This document shows, one piece after another, positions 25,201 to 35,300 of a stretch of 64,000 nt of DNA. Position 1 is the first letter of the stretch. The number at the start of each line of letters is the position of its first letter. The notes beneath the pieces were generated by a model that made no database searches, was not told where the DNA came from, and saw only the letters and a program-made list of their open reading frames with translations. This DNA comes from Penelope pileata (Eukaryota > Chordata > Aves > Galliformes > Cracidae): contig WBMW01000797.1 of NCBI GenBank assembly GCA_013396635.1, positions 335,787-399,786 of the forward strand, written 5' to 3'. Both the position numbers and the translations under genes were made by a program.

Positions 25201-25855
25201 GTTCATTATGAATAACCGAATCATTTCGAGAATGGCGTGTAGCGTTATGGTCAAGATGATGATGCAGATGAGGGTGGTGATGATGGTGGTGGTGATTCTG
25301 GTCATGAATACGTTTACCATCACCTTTTATAGATGACACTACTGCATCTCTCTCCAGGTCACATTTATGACTTCTCTTCCCAGCCATACCAACCACGGTT
25401 TGGTTTTCTGAATCTGAGTGGCTATGAGGATGGTTATGAGAGTGAAAATGCTTTCCTTCCTGTACTTCTAAAGCATATAGGTGAGAAACATGATCATGGC
25501 CAATGTCATCGTGATTTATCACTACTACTTTCACTTCTCCTAAACCAAGACTTATTAACAGTTTTTCCAGGCCAAAAAAGGATAATCTTCCATTTTCACC
25601 ATAACGATCAAAGATCTTTTCAATGTAGTATTTTTGTTCATTTTCAGCTTCCGATGCTGAAAATTTACTCGGCATAGATTCTGTTCCTGCATTCTGGTGG
25701 TAGGGTGCCTCTGAGATCTGATAGCAATTGTGGTGGTGCTCACGTCCCTCTTCGGGACCATGGTCGCGTCCATCTTTATGGCAATGATTGCACTGATGAA
25801 AGACAAATGTCAGCAAACAAATGATGCAAAATTTTGTGTGCATGTGTACCTTCAT
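7047..25855 (-). CDS. SLC39A10: SLC39A10 (ZIP10) zinc transporter, complete coding region in nine exons
   Basis: Minus-strand exons 24794-25855, 23522-23723, 18040-18209, 16902-17120, 15549-15669, 13330-13698, 11490-11570, 9584-9774 and 7047-7205 join in frame to 2574 nt (857 residues plus stop). Human ZIP10 is about 830 residues. The protein imports Zn2+ across the plasma membrane and belongs to the LIV-1 subfamily of ZIP transporters. Visible features are a signal peptide (about 1-25), a His-rich ectodomain with a seven-His run at 188-194, and sequons at N151, N204, N211, N231 and N357. A CPALLYQ motif lies at 382-388, within the prion-protein-like membrane-proximal domain. TM1 is about 423-447 and TM2 about 452-475. 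His-rich loops flank TM3 (about 521-544). TM4 carries HNFSD (706-710) and TM5 the HELPHE metal site (735-740); TM6-8 follow. All splice sites are GT-AG. The start is the ATG at 25853-25855, ahead of the signal peptide. Confidence 0.97.
7206..9583 (-). other. SLC39A10 intron 9 (between the last two coding exons)
   Basis: A 2.4 kb GT-AG intron, AT-rich. The only structure noted is a strong acceptor-like site at about 7775-7790 with an open frame behind it (7655-7774), discussed as a possible alternative last exon. No repeat of known type was recognised. Confidence 0.8.
9584..9774 (-). CDS. SLC39A10: SLC39A10 coding exon, residues 743-805
   Basis: 191 nt: two bases completing a Gly codon, then 63 codons from DFAVLLKAGM to LYVALVDM. 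The acceptor is CTTCAG and the donor GTAAGAT. It covers the loop after the HELPHE site and transmembrane helices 6 and 7 (YNLLSAMMAYIGMLIG and TLWIFAVTAGMFLYVAL), with a GQYANN loop between. This exon is almost identical to the remembered mammalian ZIP10 sequence. Confidence 0.96.
9775..11489 (-). other. SLC39A10 intron 8
   Basis: A 1.7 kb GT-AG intron. Both strands were read and no exon, RNA gene or recognisable repeat was seen. Confidence 0.8.
11490..11570 (-). CDS. SLC39A10: SLC39A10 coding exon with the HELPHE metal site
   Basis: 81 nt with acceptor TTCCAG and donor GTAACT. It encodes residues 716-741 between two split Gly codons: AAFSAGLTGG, ISTSIAVFCH and ELPHEL. It forms TM5. HELPHE is the LIV-1 signature zinc-binding motif (735-740) and is intact. 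Confidence 0.96.
11571..13329 (-). other. SLC39A10 intron 7
   Basis: A 1.8 kb GT-AG intron, AT-rich. No exon or recognisable repeat was found. A 40-odd-codon open frame on the + strand at about 13085-13220 lacks a start codon and any recognised similarity. Confidence 0.8.
13330..13698 (-). CDS. SLC39A10: SLC39A10 coding exon, cytoplasmic His-rich loop and TM4
   Basis: 369 nt with acceptor AATGTAG and donor GTAAGC; 122 full codons (residues 593-714) between split Gly codons. It begins ADDSVLSEDRLNETEL. It runs through a long cytoplasmic loop with a dense histidine cluster (KHSHHWHHKHSHHSHGHCH) and ends in TM4, with GDGIHNFSDGLAI carrying metal-site residues H706, N707 and D710. The loop is the least conserved part of this exon. 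Confidence 0.96.
13699..15548 (-). other. SLC39A10 intron 6
   Basis: A 1.85 kb GT-AG intron. It contains an imperfect tandem duplication of about 32 bp at 14331-14392, with an A-rich GAAACAAAAACAGTTATAG unit. Nothing else was recognised. Confidence 0.8.
15549..15669 (-). CDS. SLC39A10: SLC39A10 coding exon, residues 552-591
   Basis: 121 nt with acceptor CTGTCGCAG and donor GTAGGCAC. It encodes SKQKWCKKKQTEESPIGRKL and continues to WLQLKPLA plus a split Gly codon. It is the start of the cytoplasmic loop between TM3 and TM4. The basic KQKW segment and IGRKLSD block match the family. A possible phosphorylation cluster (TEES) is present but not tested. Confidence 0.95.
15670..16901 (-). other. 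SLC39A10 intron 5
   Basis: A 1.2 kb GT-AG intron, read on both strands. A 128-codon + strand open frame at 16315-16701 has no recognisable similarity and is taken as chance. Confidence 0.8.
16902..17120 (-). CDS. SLC39A10: SLC39A10 coding exon, His-rich loop and TM3
   Basis: 219 nt, phase 0 at both ends, with acceptor CTTGTAG and donor GTATGCAG; 73 codons, residues 479-551. It starts SHGGHNHSHHRGQGHVHEHR, continues with alternating His residues to HAHGHGIG, then FLEENDPVLKG and TM3 (LVALGGIYVLFIIEHCIRMY). The His-rich stretch after TM2 is a usual ZIP feature, although its exact sequence diverges from human. Confidence 0.96.
17121..18039 (-). other. SLC39A10 intron 4
   Basis: A 0.9 kb GT-AG intron. 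It contains a segment at 17634-17758 with strong splice-like sites on both sides (see the separate entry) and a poly-A run near 17488-17501. Confidence 0.8.
17634..17758 (-). other. Candidate cassette (frame-breaking) exon inside SLC39A10 intron 4
   Basis: On the gene strand a pyrimidine-rich tract ending CTGTCTCTTGTAG is followed by 125 bases and then GGGCAG|GTAAGC, a near-consensus donor. The length is not a multiple of three. Read from the phase-0 upstream exon, it meets a TAG after about 20 codons, so inclusion would truncate the protein between TM2 and TM3 and mark the mRNA for decay. A different frame stays open throughout. This is only a splice-site-based prediction; no transcript evidence is available. 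Confidence 0.25.
18040..18209 (-). CDS. SLC39A10: SLC39A10 coding exon, TM1 and TM2
   Basis: 170 nt with acceptor TTCTTCCCACAG and donor GTAAGTATT. It completes a split Ala codon, then encodes 56 residues (423-478): WVCGIISITVISLLSLLGVI as TM1, then LIPIINQWCFKF and TM2 (LLTFLVALAVGTMSGDALLH), ending LLPH. The GDALLHLLPH end of TM2 is a conserved ZIP feature. Confidence 0.97.
18210..23521 (-). other. SLC39A10 intron 3
   Basis: A 5.3 kb GT-AG intron. A CR1 fragment lies at about 22985-23182. The rest is unique AT-rich sequence. The stretch 19850-20560 has somewhat coding-like composition but stops in every frame, and I recognise no protein in it. Confidence 0.75.
22985..23182 (+). mobile_element. 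CR1 LINE 3'-end fragment
   Basis: The sequence contains the CR1 3' region order: ACAGTTGCCCAGGGAAGC, then CCCATCCCTGGAGGTGTCCA, AGGCCAGGCTGGACAGG, GATTGGAACTGGATGGGC, and the 3' end TTCCAACCCAAGCCATTCTG with the terminal ATTCTGTG-type repeat. It is 5'-truncated, the normal state for CR1 copies, and lies antisense to SLC39A10 in intron 3. The 5' limit is approximate. Confidence 0.93.
23522..23723 (-). CDS. SLC39A10: SLC39A10 coding exon, membrane-proximal PrP-like domain
   Basis: 202 nt with acceptor TGCTTGCAG and donor GTAGGTGTG; residues 355-421 plus one base of a split codon. It encodes CLNVTQLLRHYG, a cysteine-rich core with CPALLYQ (382-388) and RRLC, then an acidic/basic linker to IGAS. 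This is the ectodomain part of LIV-1 ZIPs that is related to the prion protein globular domain. It has a sequon at N357. Confidence 0.95.
23724..24793 (-). other. SLC39A10 intron 2
   Basis: A 1.1 kb GT-AG intron with no recognised repeat or exon on either strand. Confidence 0.8.
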
Positions 25856-25864
25856 CTCTGTTTC
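24794..25864 (-). CDS. SLC39A10: SLC39A10 first coding exon: start codon, signal peptide, His-rich ectodomain
   Basis: The acceptor GTGTTTCTTTTAG precedes 25864. A 9 nt 5' UTR remnant is followed by the ATG at 25853-25855; the coding part is 24794-25855 (residues 1-354) and the donor is GTGAGTG. The N-terminus MKVHMHTKFC with a hydrophobic IICLLTFVF core is a signal peptide and matches human ZIP10. Residues 76-106 (KYYIEKIFDRYGENGRLSFF onwards) are the conserved helical N-terminal module. The following 200 residues are rich in His and basic/acidic runs, including a seven-His run (188-194), a KQKKKRKK cluster (243-250) and a KREAPC segment (322-327). Confidence 0.97.
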
Positions 25865-26937
25865 CTAAAAGAAACACAAGAGGAAGCACTTAGGTGTAAA
25901 AGCAGTCTCAGTATTGGTGTTATGCTCATTCCAGCACTAATTTGCACCAACTGAATGACTCAGGTCTTTTTAGATACGAGAATTAACAGAACAGCAATTT
26001 TACTGCAGGTGTTGTATTAATGTACTTCTCTTATCCAACAGTAAGACAGGCTCTGTGTATTTTAGATATGTAGTCTTATATGCCATGCTTATAGGAAGCA
26101 TTTACAAGAAAAAGTTCAGCATTTACCGTCAGAATATTTTTGCATCTGTTTTCAGAAACATCTATGCTTACGATAACCTGTACTATTGAACATCTTGCTA
26201 TAGCGCAAGAATAAAAAGAACTCAAAATAACACTGTTGTCTGTATTTTCTTATTCATGGGGTTGATGGGAAGATAATACAGTTGAAAATTCAAGTATCAT
26301 TTGTTCTTATCTGTAGTACTTTTCACTTACATAAGTTTACTCATCCCAAAGATCTATGTGGATGTTGATTTAAAAGTAAGGTCCTGTAAAAACCTTCAAT
26401 GTTCTCTCTCTAGACTACTCAAAAAACACAGCAGTGCTGACGCACTCGAATCCAAAGTAGTTTGCACTGTTTTTCACAAATTACAACATCAAAGCAATGT
26501 CATTTTCTATTTAGTATTAAATACAAGAAACTTAATATTCAACATCAGGTAATGACGAAGATACAGCACAAATTTAATGCGTATTCAGAGTTTAAAACAA
26601 TTCACTACTTCACAAAATACGGCAGGTTTATTTTTCTTAAATCTGCAAACAAAAATACATACAAATATTTGAATAATTATTATAAAAGAAGTTTTATGGA
26701 AAAGATTCAAGTTTACTTTAAGATGATGTCAAACTAGAAAGCTAAAGATAAACGAAGAGCCACATTTTATGACTTCTAAGTTCTACAGACTTATTTTGGA
26801 CAGAATATCTTCTAAAATACAAGTAGAAAGACATCATCCACATGCTGCCAGGGCTTTCTAGCAACACTTCTACTGTTGGGCACAAGGCAAAGTACAATGT
26901 GCACGCTGTAAACAGTTCTCCTAGATACATGCAGCGG

Positions 26938-27170
26938 GCACTGACTGGAACACAGCAAGTTCCACACCAACACGAGGAGGTAACTTCTTCATGGTGTGGG
27001 TGACAGCACTGGGACAGGCTGCCCAGGGAGGTCGTGAAGTCTCCTTCTCTGGAGACATTCAAAACACACCTGGACGCCCACCTGTGTGACCCGCTGCAGG
27101 GAACTGCTTTGGCAGGGGGGATGGACTGGATGATCTCCAGACGTCCCTTCCAGCCCCTACAATTCTGTGA
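26938..27170 (+). mobile_element. CR1 LINE 3'-end fragment
   Basis: Shows GGGACAGGCTGCCCAGGGAG, then TCTCTGGAGACATTCAAAAC, CACCTGGACGCCCACCTGTG, GGGATGGACTGGATGATCTC, and the 3' end CTTCCAGCCCCTACAATTCT followed by GTGA. This is the standard order of the CR1 3' end. It is truncated at the 5' side (limit approximate) and antisense to SLC39A10. It differs from the copy at 22985 (TACAATTCTGTGA rather than GCCATTCTGTGA), so the two are separate insertions, probably of different subfamilies. Confidence 0.93.
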
Positions 27171-30100
27171 AGCCCTCCTATCAAAGGTACAGACACAAAC
27201 TGGGAAGAAGCATGGAGCTCTCCAACCAATTGGAACAGTTTCTTGACCAAAAAAAGGGGACTAAGTTCAGAAGTAAGGCTTTTACACATAACAGTTAGAT
27301 ATTCACCACTCTGCTTTTGTGTATCCAGGCGCTGCCAAACACTCCAGCAAGGCATCAGGCAAATAGCTCAAGTATGCTTTGATCTTGTTTTACACTGAGC
27401 AATGACTGACCCTACTTCCTCCAAGATGCCAAGTGACCTACAATGGGGCTGAGTTCCAGACAGCAAATGGTGGATGTCCTCGTCCTTCTCTAGCCCAGCT
27501 GTTGTGCTGCGTGACACTGATGAGAAAAGTGCTTTACAACAAACCACCAGCATTTCCAACTCTTAACGTTTCTTAAAACCTTAGCTTGATGTTTTGCGTG
27601 TGCAATCACATTACTGTACACACACACTCTCCACAATGAATCTGATGGCAGCTCCTACACCTGCTAGAGGTTGACTCAAAAAAGGAGAGGGTTACCATTT
27701 AGTAACTTTATATAGCAAATACAGTAACACATTAGACAGAGTTAACACATTAGACCGGGGAAGAAGTTTTCTTCTGTTAACCTCTACAAATTCAAAAGAT
27801 GAAAATTCACCTTTTCTGGAGCTTTAAAAGCTTGCAATGTTAAAAAAAAAACAAACAGTAGAATCTTCTTCTGCAACACTGACCTAGTTACAGGTGTAAG
27901 ATAAGAACATCTGTCAGTTGGAGGCATCTGTATCAAAACTGATGCAAGGAACATCAGAAAGACCCACGGGAACTCCTTTATGCTGCGTTCTCATAAGCGG
28001 CTGTTCCATCAGAGGTCAGGAATGACTGCACAGTCTGAGTTAAGGGCTGTGACAACATTTTCAGGAAGTTGAGTATGATGAGTTCACCCCCAGGGTTTAC
28101 TGAGATGACTTTCATACAGTCTTTTTCCACGCACAGAGTCTATTAAAGGTGGTTTTAAGGTTCTTACAACAATAGGATTAAAGAAATGTTAAAAGCATCT
28201 CAAAGCACCTTCCAGAAGCTTCTTCCACTCTCCTTAGAGGAAGTAAAGCACAGAGCTTGTTGCTGGTAGAGTAGCAACAAAGAGGTCGCAAATCTTTATC
28301 CCAAGAAGCACTGGACTGGGCCAACCCTCAGACTGTTTGGCTGTCTGGAAACGCATCCCACGGCCTTTTAATAAAGCCCGCGTGCTCCTTCTCACACAGG
28401 CTGGGAGCTGGGCTCTGCGACTTGCCTCAGCCCTGTAAGCAGCAGCATTGGGGCAGCAGTGAAGGCACCGCACCAGGCATGCGGCTGCTGACAGCTCAGC
28501 ACTGCTGCACGTTTCTGAAGGAATACGCTGATTTTCATCAACTGCGGATTTACAACGTGGAACATTACTTAATGTGAAGAGCAGGTAAGCAGTTAAGATA
28601 CACGCACGACAAACGAAAGCCCTGGGAGAAAGATGGATGCATACATGCTGGCATGGATGACGGCAGCCACGGGTAAGTGTGTGCAGCACACTGCAGGGCT
28701 TTAGCAAATTGCTATTTCTTTAACTTCTCGGCACTGAAAACAGCATCTCAACTGCAGGCAAAATTCAGTTACTCAAAATACATTACTTTTGTAGGTAGGA
28801 CAGCTTTCCTCCCTCTTCACCATGTAACATAACCACAACAAGCCAAGTCCAGCACAATCCAGGCTAAAATGTCTCCACCAGGAAATTCATGACTAAAGCA
28901 TGACAAGCGTGATCATAATCCTTTTCACAACCTCATGATCTGTTTCATGTGACTGCCTCATACAATACTACTAATACATTCCTCTGAAATTTCAGTCATG
29001 CACGGCTAATTGTGGCATTCAGCTTTCAATGGCACCTTTTCTCCATGCCCTAACGGGTAAAAGTTTGTGATCTACGACCACGATTCACTGCTCTAACACA
29101 GGAGCTGAGCACTGTCAGACTTGTTTCCAAACCAACTGAGATGTCAATTTTCAATGAAATGAGTAATAACCCTGGCACAGGAATATAACTTTTTGTATCT
29201 AACAGAACTGACAGGAGTAGGCTGGTTGTTTCCTTTTACACAAGCTTCATTAATATCTGGGCAATTACAAGTAGCTCCCACCAGGCAACGTGCCCATCAG
29301 TACATGTATAAAATACCAGAACTTACAAGTCCAAATCCGACACACTTCAGTGACACAGAACTGTACACAGCTGATGTCAGCGTAAGCACATTAAGAGCCT
29401 TGAATCCCTCCAAAAGAACATGGCCAGGCAGCCTGAGGACAAGGCTGCAAAGGTGGAAAGGATTCCAGCTGTGCTGGCTGCCAGCCTTTGCCTCACTCGA
29501 TGCACTTGCAATTCCTGCTGCCTGCCCTCCTTCCTTCCCTCAGCAGCTCAGCGATGCCCTGGCACCCAACGCAGACAGCTACACGAGCAGACATCCCCGA
29601 GCTGCGTCCTGCGTCAGGAACTGCAGCCCCTGGAGCCCATCGGCCAGAGCTGTGCTGTGCGGAGCTGCCCGGAGCGAGGCACGTCTCTGGGGATCACCCT
29701 GGCAGCAGGACAGCCCTGCTCTGAGTCACGCTTCTAAGTCTGAGCTCATGTGCACACGTACAGCGGGTAAGATAAACAGCTCTGCCACGTCCACTGACAT
29801 TTAAGGAAATGCAAACGGTGCTGCCCAATGCATCCCATCGCCTCCTCGTCCATCAGTGTGGGCAAATGGTTCAGGCTAGATGCAGCACCGACCGCGCTGC
29901 CACAGCCAAGGTTTGCAAATCGGCGTGAGATCAAAGAGCCTGAGCAGTGCGTCAGCAGCAGTTACCTGTTCTGCATGGAAAGCTCACAGCATCTCCTACA
30001 CCGCAGCACTCCCCATGGCATCTCCTCTCTTAAACCGAACGCACCTCCGACCCCAGTGGGCATTGTCAGAGCCTCTCCAGTTCAGGTTCCCTTGGGCTCC

Positions 30101-32358
30101 TGAACCTTTCTCGCAGTCCCTGCCACCTCCACTGCTCTTCCACGGGACACCTGCAGCAACTGACTTCTCAGATCGCTTCATCCGAAGCCTGGAATAGGAG
30201 CATTACGTGGGGGGACATTTTTGTTTATCAGTGGCTTCACTGAAGGCAGAAAGCTACTCTGACAGCTGGGCTTTGCTCCAAGCACCAGCCCCTGATTCCA
30301 GCAGTGTGGTCAGACAAAACCCCCCCCCACATCAGGTCTGTCACCTAAGCACTTGCAACCCATGTATTATGGCCCTTTTGGTAGCATAAAAACACCGACA
30401 GTCTCAGAGCCCAGCTTCTCCCCCACCCCTTTTTCCCATCCGCTCCCAACAATTCCAATGATCAGAAGCATATGTAACAAACGCGCTGGATTTCCGCCCT
30501 TCCGAGCATTTACTTTTTTTATTTTCTTTCTGTACTTTCTGTCAAGAACATTCTGCCTTTTATTCTACCTGCAGAGGGTCCCACCCTATAAAACTATATT
30601 AAAAAAAATTCAAAAATGATACGAAAAACAGCTGACACTGCTCGGAGGTTCTCAGCACGAATGCTGCCATGGCCACAGTGCCTCAATGGGACCCCAGCAA
30701 CACCCAGCAAAGACAGCACACACACTTCAGCTAATTCAGGAAAGGACTGAGAAGGCAAACGCGCTTAACGTAAAGACAAAGCCATATTCTTACACAGCTA
30801 ACATGTTCTCTTTGTTCAGTACTGAAAACTGAAGCACTTACATAAATCCTTTCTAGGAACAACTGCTCAGAGTAAAAGCAGCATGAGAAATGTCCTTTGT
30901 AAAAATGTTTTTATTAATATTTCTTGAATTAAAAGTAGTGGCTACATAAAGGCACTTTCTTACACTTCCTGGAACTTAGACTTCCCTCTCACCTGGCAGG
31001 CAGTTACTCGGATTCACAGGCACAGGAGCTGCCTGCGGCCGCCCAGCAATTCCACTCCGCTCAGCGCAGCGCTCCGCGGTGACCCTCAGCCCTCCGCTGC
31101 CTGGGGCTGAGCACTGACAGCACCCACCCTCTAGTTCCTACATTTCCAGTTTTCAACAAATGCCAGAATATCATTTCCTGCTGATGTAATACTCATTTTC
31201 AAGGTGATTTAAAAAACAATGCTCAGGAGAAATGAACACATTCCAGTTAAAGACACTGTAAGAAATTCACCAGAGCGCTTCAACAACAGCCTCGTTTTGT
31301 TGGAACGCTCTTTTACTGACACGAGCTTCTGAACACACAGATATGAAAACGTTCTACAGGTGTAAAAAGTTACAATCTCTAACTTCAGTTCTCACCCATC
31401 TCCCGTGTTTTCTTCCCTCTTCCAGTTCAGCAGACAGGTTGGTGGATGTGGGTAGGACTCATTCATCTGAAAACCCGCAGCCCCGTAGGAGGGGCACCCC
31501 GTAACAGCAGACCACTGACTAACTGAGCCAACCATATTTGCTAAGTTAACACCAGATAAGACTTATATAGCACAGAAAGCGTTTACGCATAACTAAACAC
31601 GCTGTGAATGGCTTCTCAGATTGGAAATTTGAAGTACTTGAAATACCAAATCCCAAGCATTCCAGAAAATGACCCTAAATTAACACAGCGGTGATGTACG
31701 AGCTCAGTCGTACAGAAAGGGGCATTTGTTTTATTTTTAAGAGAAAACTCGGCAGCCTTCTTCACGAGGACGAGTGTAATGAATTGTAATGAATGTAATG
31801 GATGCAAGATGCTTCTCAAAGCTCAAAATAATGTAGGATATCAAAACAACCGATGTTCCTTAAGCGTTAGTTCTGCTCACCCGAGAATTAGCTTTCCGTG
31901 TGTTGCACACCAGCTGCACACAGCCTGTAACACAGCCAGGGCACAACACCAGGGAGCTGGTGTGGCCCCGTGCCAACGCTCTGCTGCTCGGTGAGATCCC
32001 GCAGTGCCTGTGCAGGTGAGAATGGAATACCTGAAAAGATTAATCAGGTGTATTTGCATTTTAGTATTTCATGTTTCTACTGAAAATAAGCAAATATTTT
32101 TGTTAGAACTAAGGCTGAAGTTCAACCAATACTTTACGGTGGTGTTCCACCTATGGCAGCCCTGCTGCCCCGACGGCTTCACTCCCACCACACCGCCTTG
32201 GCATACCAGCACTTCTGTTTGCTGATCTGTTCCCTGTGCAGCTGTACAACTAGATTCTGCTAAAAAGCAGCTCAGAAAAAGACAAAAAAGAATATTTTAA
32301 GACAGATTACTTTTCCTATCTGGTTCCCTGTGCAGCTGCACAAACACTGCCGTCCATA

Positions 32359-32359
<1 letters not shown>

Positions 32360-32392
<33 letters not shown>
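32360..32392 (+). repeat. Poly-A tract of 33 bases
   Basis: Uninterrupted A run. A near-identical 20-base motif (TTCCCTGTGCAGCTGTACAA and the same with one C for T) occurs upstream of it twice, about 96 bp apart, at roughly 32229 and 32325. The A run could be a simple repeat or the tail of an old retroposed sequence. No source gene was recognised. Confidence 0.85.
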
Positions 32393-32393
<1 letters not shown>

Positions 32394-35300
32394 CAATCTT
32401 GCTTTTGGTGGCAGCACCAGCGTCGGCTGACCTGCAACCTAACAGAGGGTATTTGTGCTGTAAATAAAACAACTGGCCACCTCAAAATGCACTCCAACAA
32501 CACCAAAACCCAACAACTTTTATACTGAAACTCCCTGTAGAAGAACATCCCTAACTCTCAGGAGCAGGGAACGTAACAATGGTTCTAACAAAGCGTTAAG
32601 GCCAGGGGCAGCATCTGCACTCTGCTGTAACTCGTACCACTACACACACCTCATCCCTGCAGTATGCTGGAACACCTGCACTATGGTGAAAGGCATCGAG
32701 GCGTACCTTCAACACACTTCTAATTCCTACATTACTACAGTTAAAAAAAATCTGTTACAGCTATGATCCAAAAAGGAATTACGCACGTCTGCTGTTCACC
32801 TGATGGCTTGTCTCCTTAAAAACAAACAGTAATTTACAAAAGGTACCAAGTACAAAAGCCTCTTGAAAAATAGGACTGAGCATGTTTCCTTCACATGTGC
32901 CTTGCCAGATCAGTGCCTGCCAGGCTATGATGCTTCATGAACGTTGCTGGAACTTAAAAGTAAACAAGTGCTCATAAAGACATCTCAGGAGATCCAAACG
33001 TACCGTTTAACCTATTTCAACAGCAAGATCAGCTTCATGCTGGGCCAGCTGAATCAAAGCATGCCATTTCCATCCCACTCCAAGCAGACTCCAACAGCAG
33101 GCAGGGCACTGCCTCGCAGCCACGTATTGCAGCCAAGATGATCGTCACAGCTCTACCTGGCCACCCATCACAGGACTGAGCCACGGCTGGGACAACTGCT
33201 CAAGCTGACGGAAATACTCATTGCCTTCAAAAAAATCACTCAGAAGGAACTATAAACTTTTCTTAGCAAGTTATTAAAACAGCTTTGAAGGTACACAGCC
33301 TCCAGGTAACTGAATAAAAGTGTCGAACTTAACACCCAGTGTTAATCTTACTGCAATATTAGAGATACAGAAGGGGAAAGGAAGCAGAATGCTTGCAGCC
33401 TTAATCTGAAGTGCAAGCAGAGTTTTCTCCTTAGCTAATCAATTTTAAACAAACTGAAGTGCAAAACCTTGTCTAAAAAATACTGCTACCTGTATGTACT
33501 CCCCTGTGCCCATCACCTCAGACGTGTACCCATGGTCTATCAGCGGCACAGACGAGCCAGAAGAGATACTGCCAAGTGCACGACTGCAGTCAGTTTTAGA
33601 AAAACTGCATTACAGGCAGGTGCATCTAGCCTAGGACATGCTGCACAGCACTGAAACTCCATCCAGTACCAGTTGCTGGACTCAGCACATGGTACTTGCA
33701 GTACCTCTCCTGGAACATGGATGCTCCCCTATCACCTCCTTGAGCATCACCACGTCTTCTCCCTTGTAACTCTAACTAGGAGCATCCTCCTGGAGTGGCT
33801 GTTGATCTGATTCCAAGCCACTGTGGCCACCGTCCTTCCAAGTGGGATCGTTAGGACATTACTATCTTCTACATCACTTAGGTCTTCCACCTTCATGTTA
33901 TTTTTTCCCTGCTGCTCTTTCTCCAGTTTACATAATTCTGTTTACATGACTCTGTTACTTCTCAAGGCCGTGGTAAAGGAATACCACATCTTATCGCTAC
34001 TCGGATACATCCTCCCCACCATCAAAAATCAGAAAACATTAATAAGAATGTACAAAAAGTGAATAAAAGAAAAAAAAAAGCTACTTGCTGTCTCTGGCAT
34101 TTAATCAGTAAGTGCACCTTGAAACAAAGCCAGGATTTGGGGAGAAGAGGCCATCCTAACTATGTTCTGCAGAGGGTGGCAGTCAAAAAGTGAAAAAGAA
34201 TCAAGACTCTTTTTTGTAACAGAAGCTGTTTGGCAGCCCAGTGTGTTATCTAATTTCTCTGAGAAAGACGTTCAGTGCTCTTTTCACTGATTAGCTGAAA
34301 CCAAACAGAAACCGGACTGCCTCCACCTCTAAATTCAAGGGATCATCAGTAGGTTGCGACCATTATTCCACAGGCTCAACTTCAGAAATGTTTAAGATTC
34401 ACAGAATGTAAACATGACTTTCTGCAACACGTTTTATTATTCCATGGGTGGTGGAGTCAGCATCTTCTGTCAGAACTGCCCTCCCTCCTCCCCTCTCCCC
34501 TGGCTGCTGGGGCTGACAGCACTCCTCAACTCCCAGCCTGCTAAGCACATCACAGCATCCTACGAAATACCTGGATCCTATCAGAGCTACCCAACGTAAC
34601 ACATAACATGGGTCAGGGTTGAACATCTTCTCTACAAAATTAAGTCCACCTACACCTGCAAATATATTCCTCTTTTAAGACAAAGTACCTCAGTTCAAAT
34701 TACTGCTAAACACAACCAACCTGACAGCTTAATCCAAAGACTCAAACTTCTGATTCCACAAGTAACCACAGCTGAAGGTACCCGACATCTGTGTGACCTG
34801 CTAAGGAGGCCGAGGCTTTACTTTCCTTATTTCTAGAGGCACAACAGTTTCTTGGGAGTGCTCTGATTCCCACTATAGTCACTGAAGCTGTTGTGGCATT
34901 CAGTCATGAGAACAATGTACCATCTCCTGTCCAGCTGCCAGGCTACGAAACTGCAACACTGCAACACGTGGGTTGTCCCTTTGGCACTGACACCTGCATC
35001 TGGCATCCCAGCCCAGCTCCGGCTGTACCACAGCTCCTGACCAGAAAAAAATCTCCAACAAATAGGAAAACCTCATCACAACCCCACGTCCTGAATAATG
35101 GAAGTTTAAACACTCCCCTCACCCACTATTTTCCTAAACTCACTACCAATTTCCGATTAAACTACCCATACTTGTTCATACCCAGCTTTGTATGATGTTA
35201 ACGTGACGTTTAAACAGCGCACTACTGGTAACAGGACTGTGAGGCGAGAATGTCAGGGCTCACCCTTTGCTTATGGTCAAGGGAAGCCACAACACAACAC

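Noticed and set aside
28234..28707. 157-codon minus-strand frame in intron 1
   Set aside because: No recognised similarity. It is Cys- and Arg-rich, as expected from chance frames in mixed-GC intron, and has no supporting splice structure.
29193..29804. 203-codon + strand open frame in SLC39A10 intron 1
   Set aside because: It lies in a GC-richer stretch where stops are rarer. There is no recognisable domain, the amino-acid mix is Ser/Pro/Ala-rich, there is no splice or promoter context, and overlapping frames are also open.
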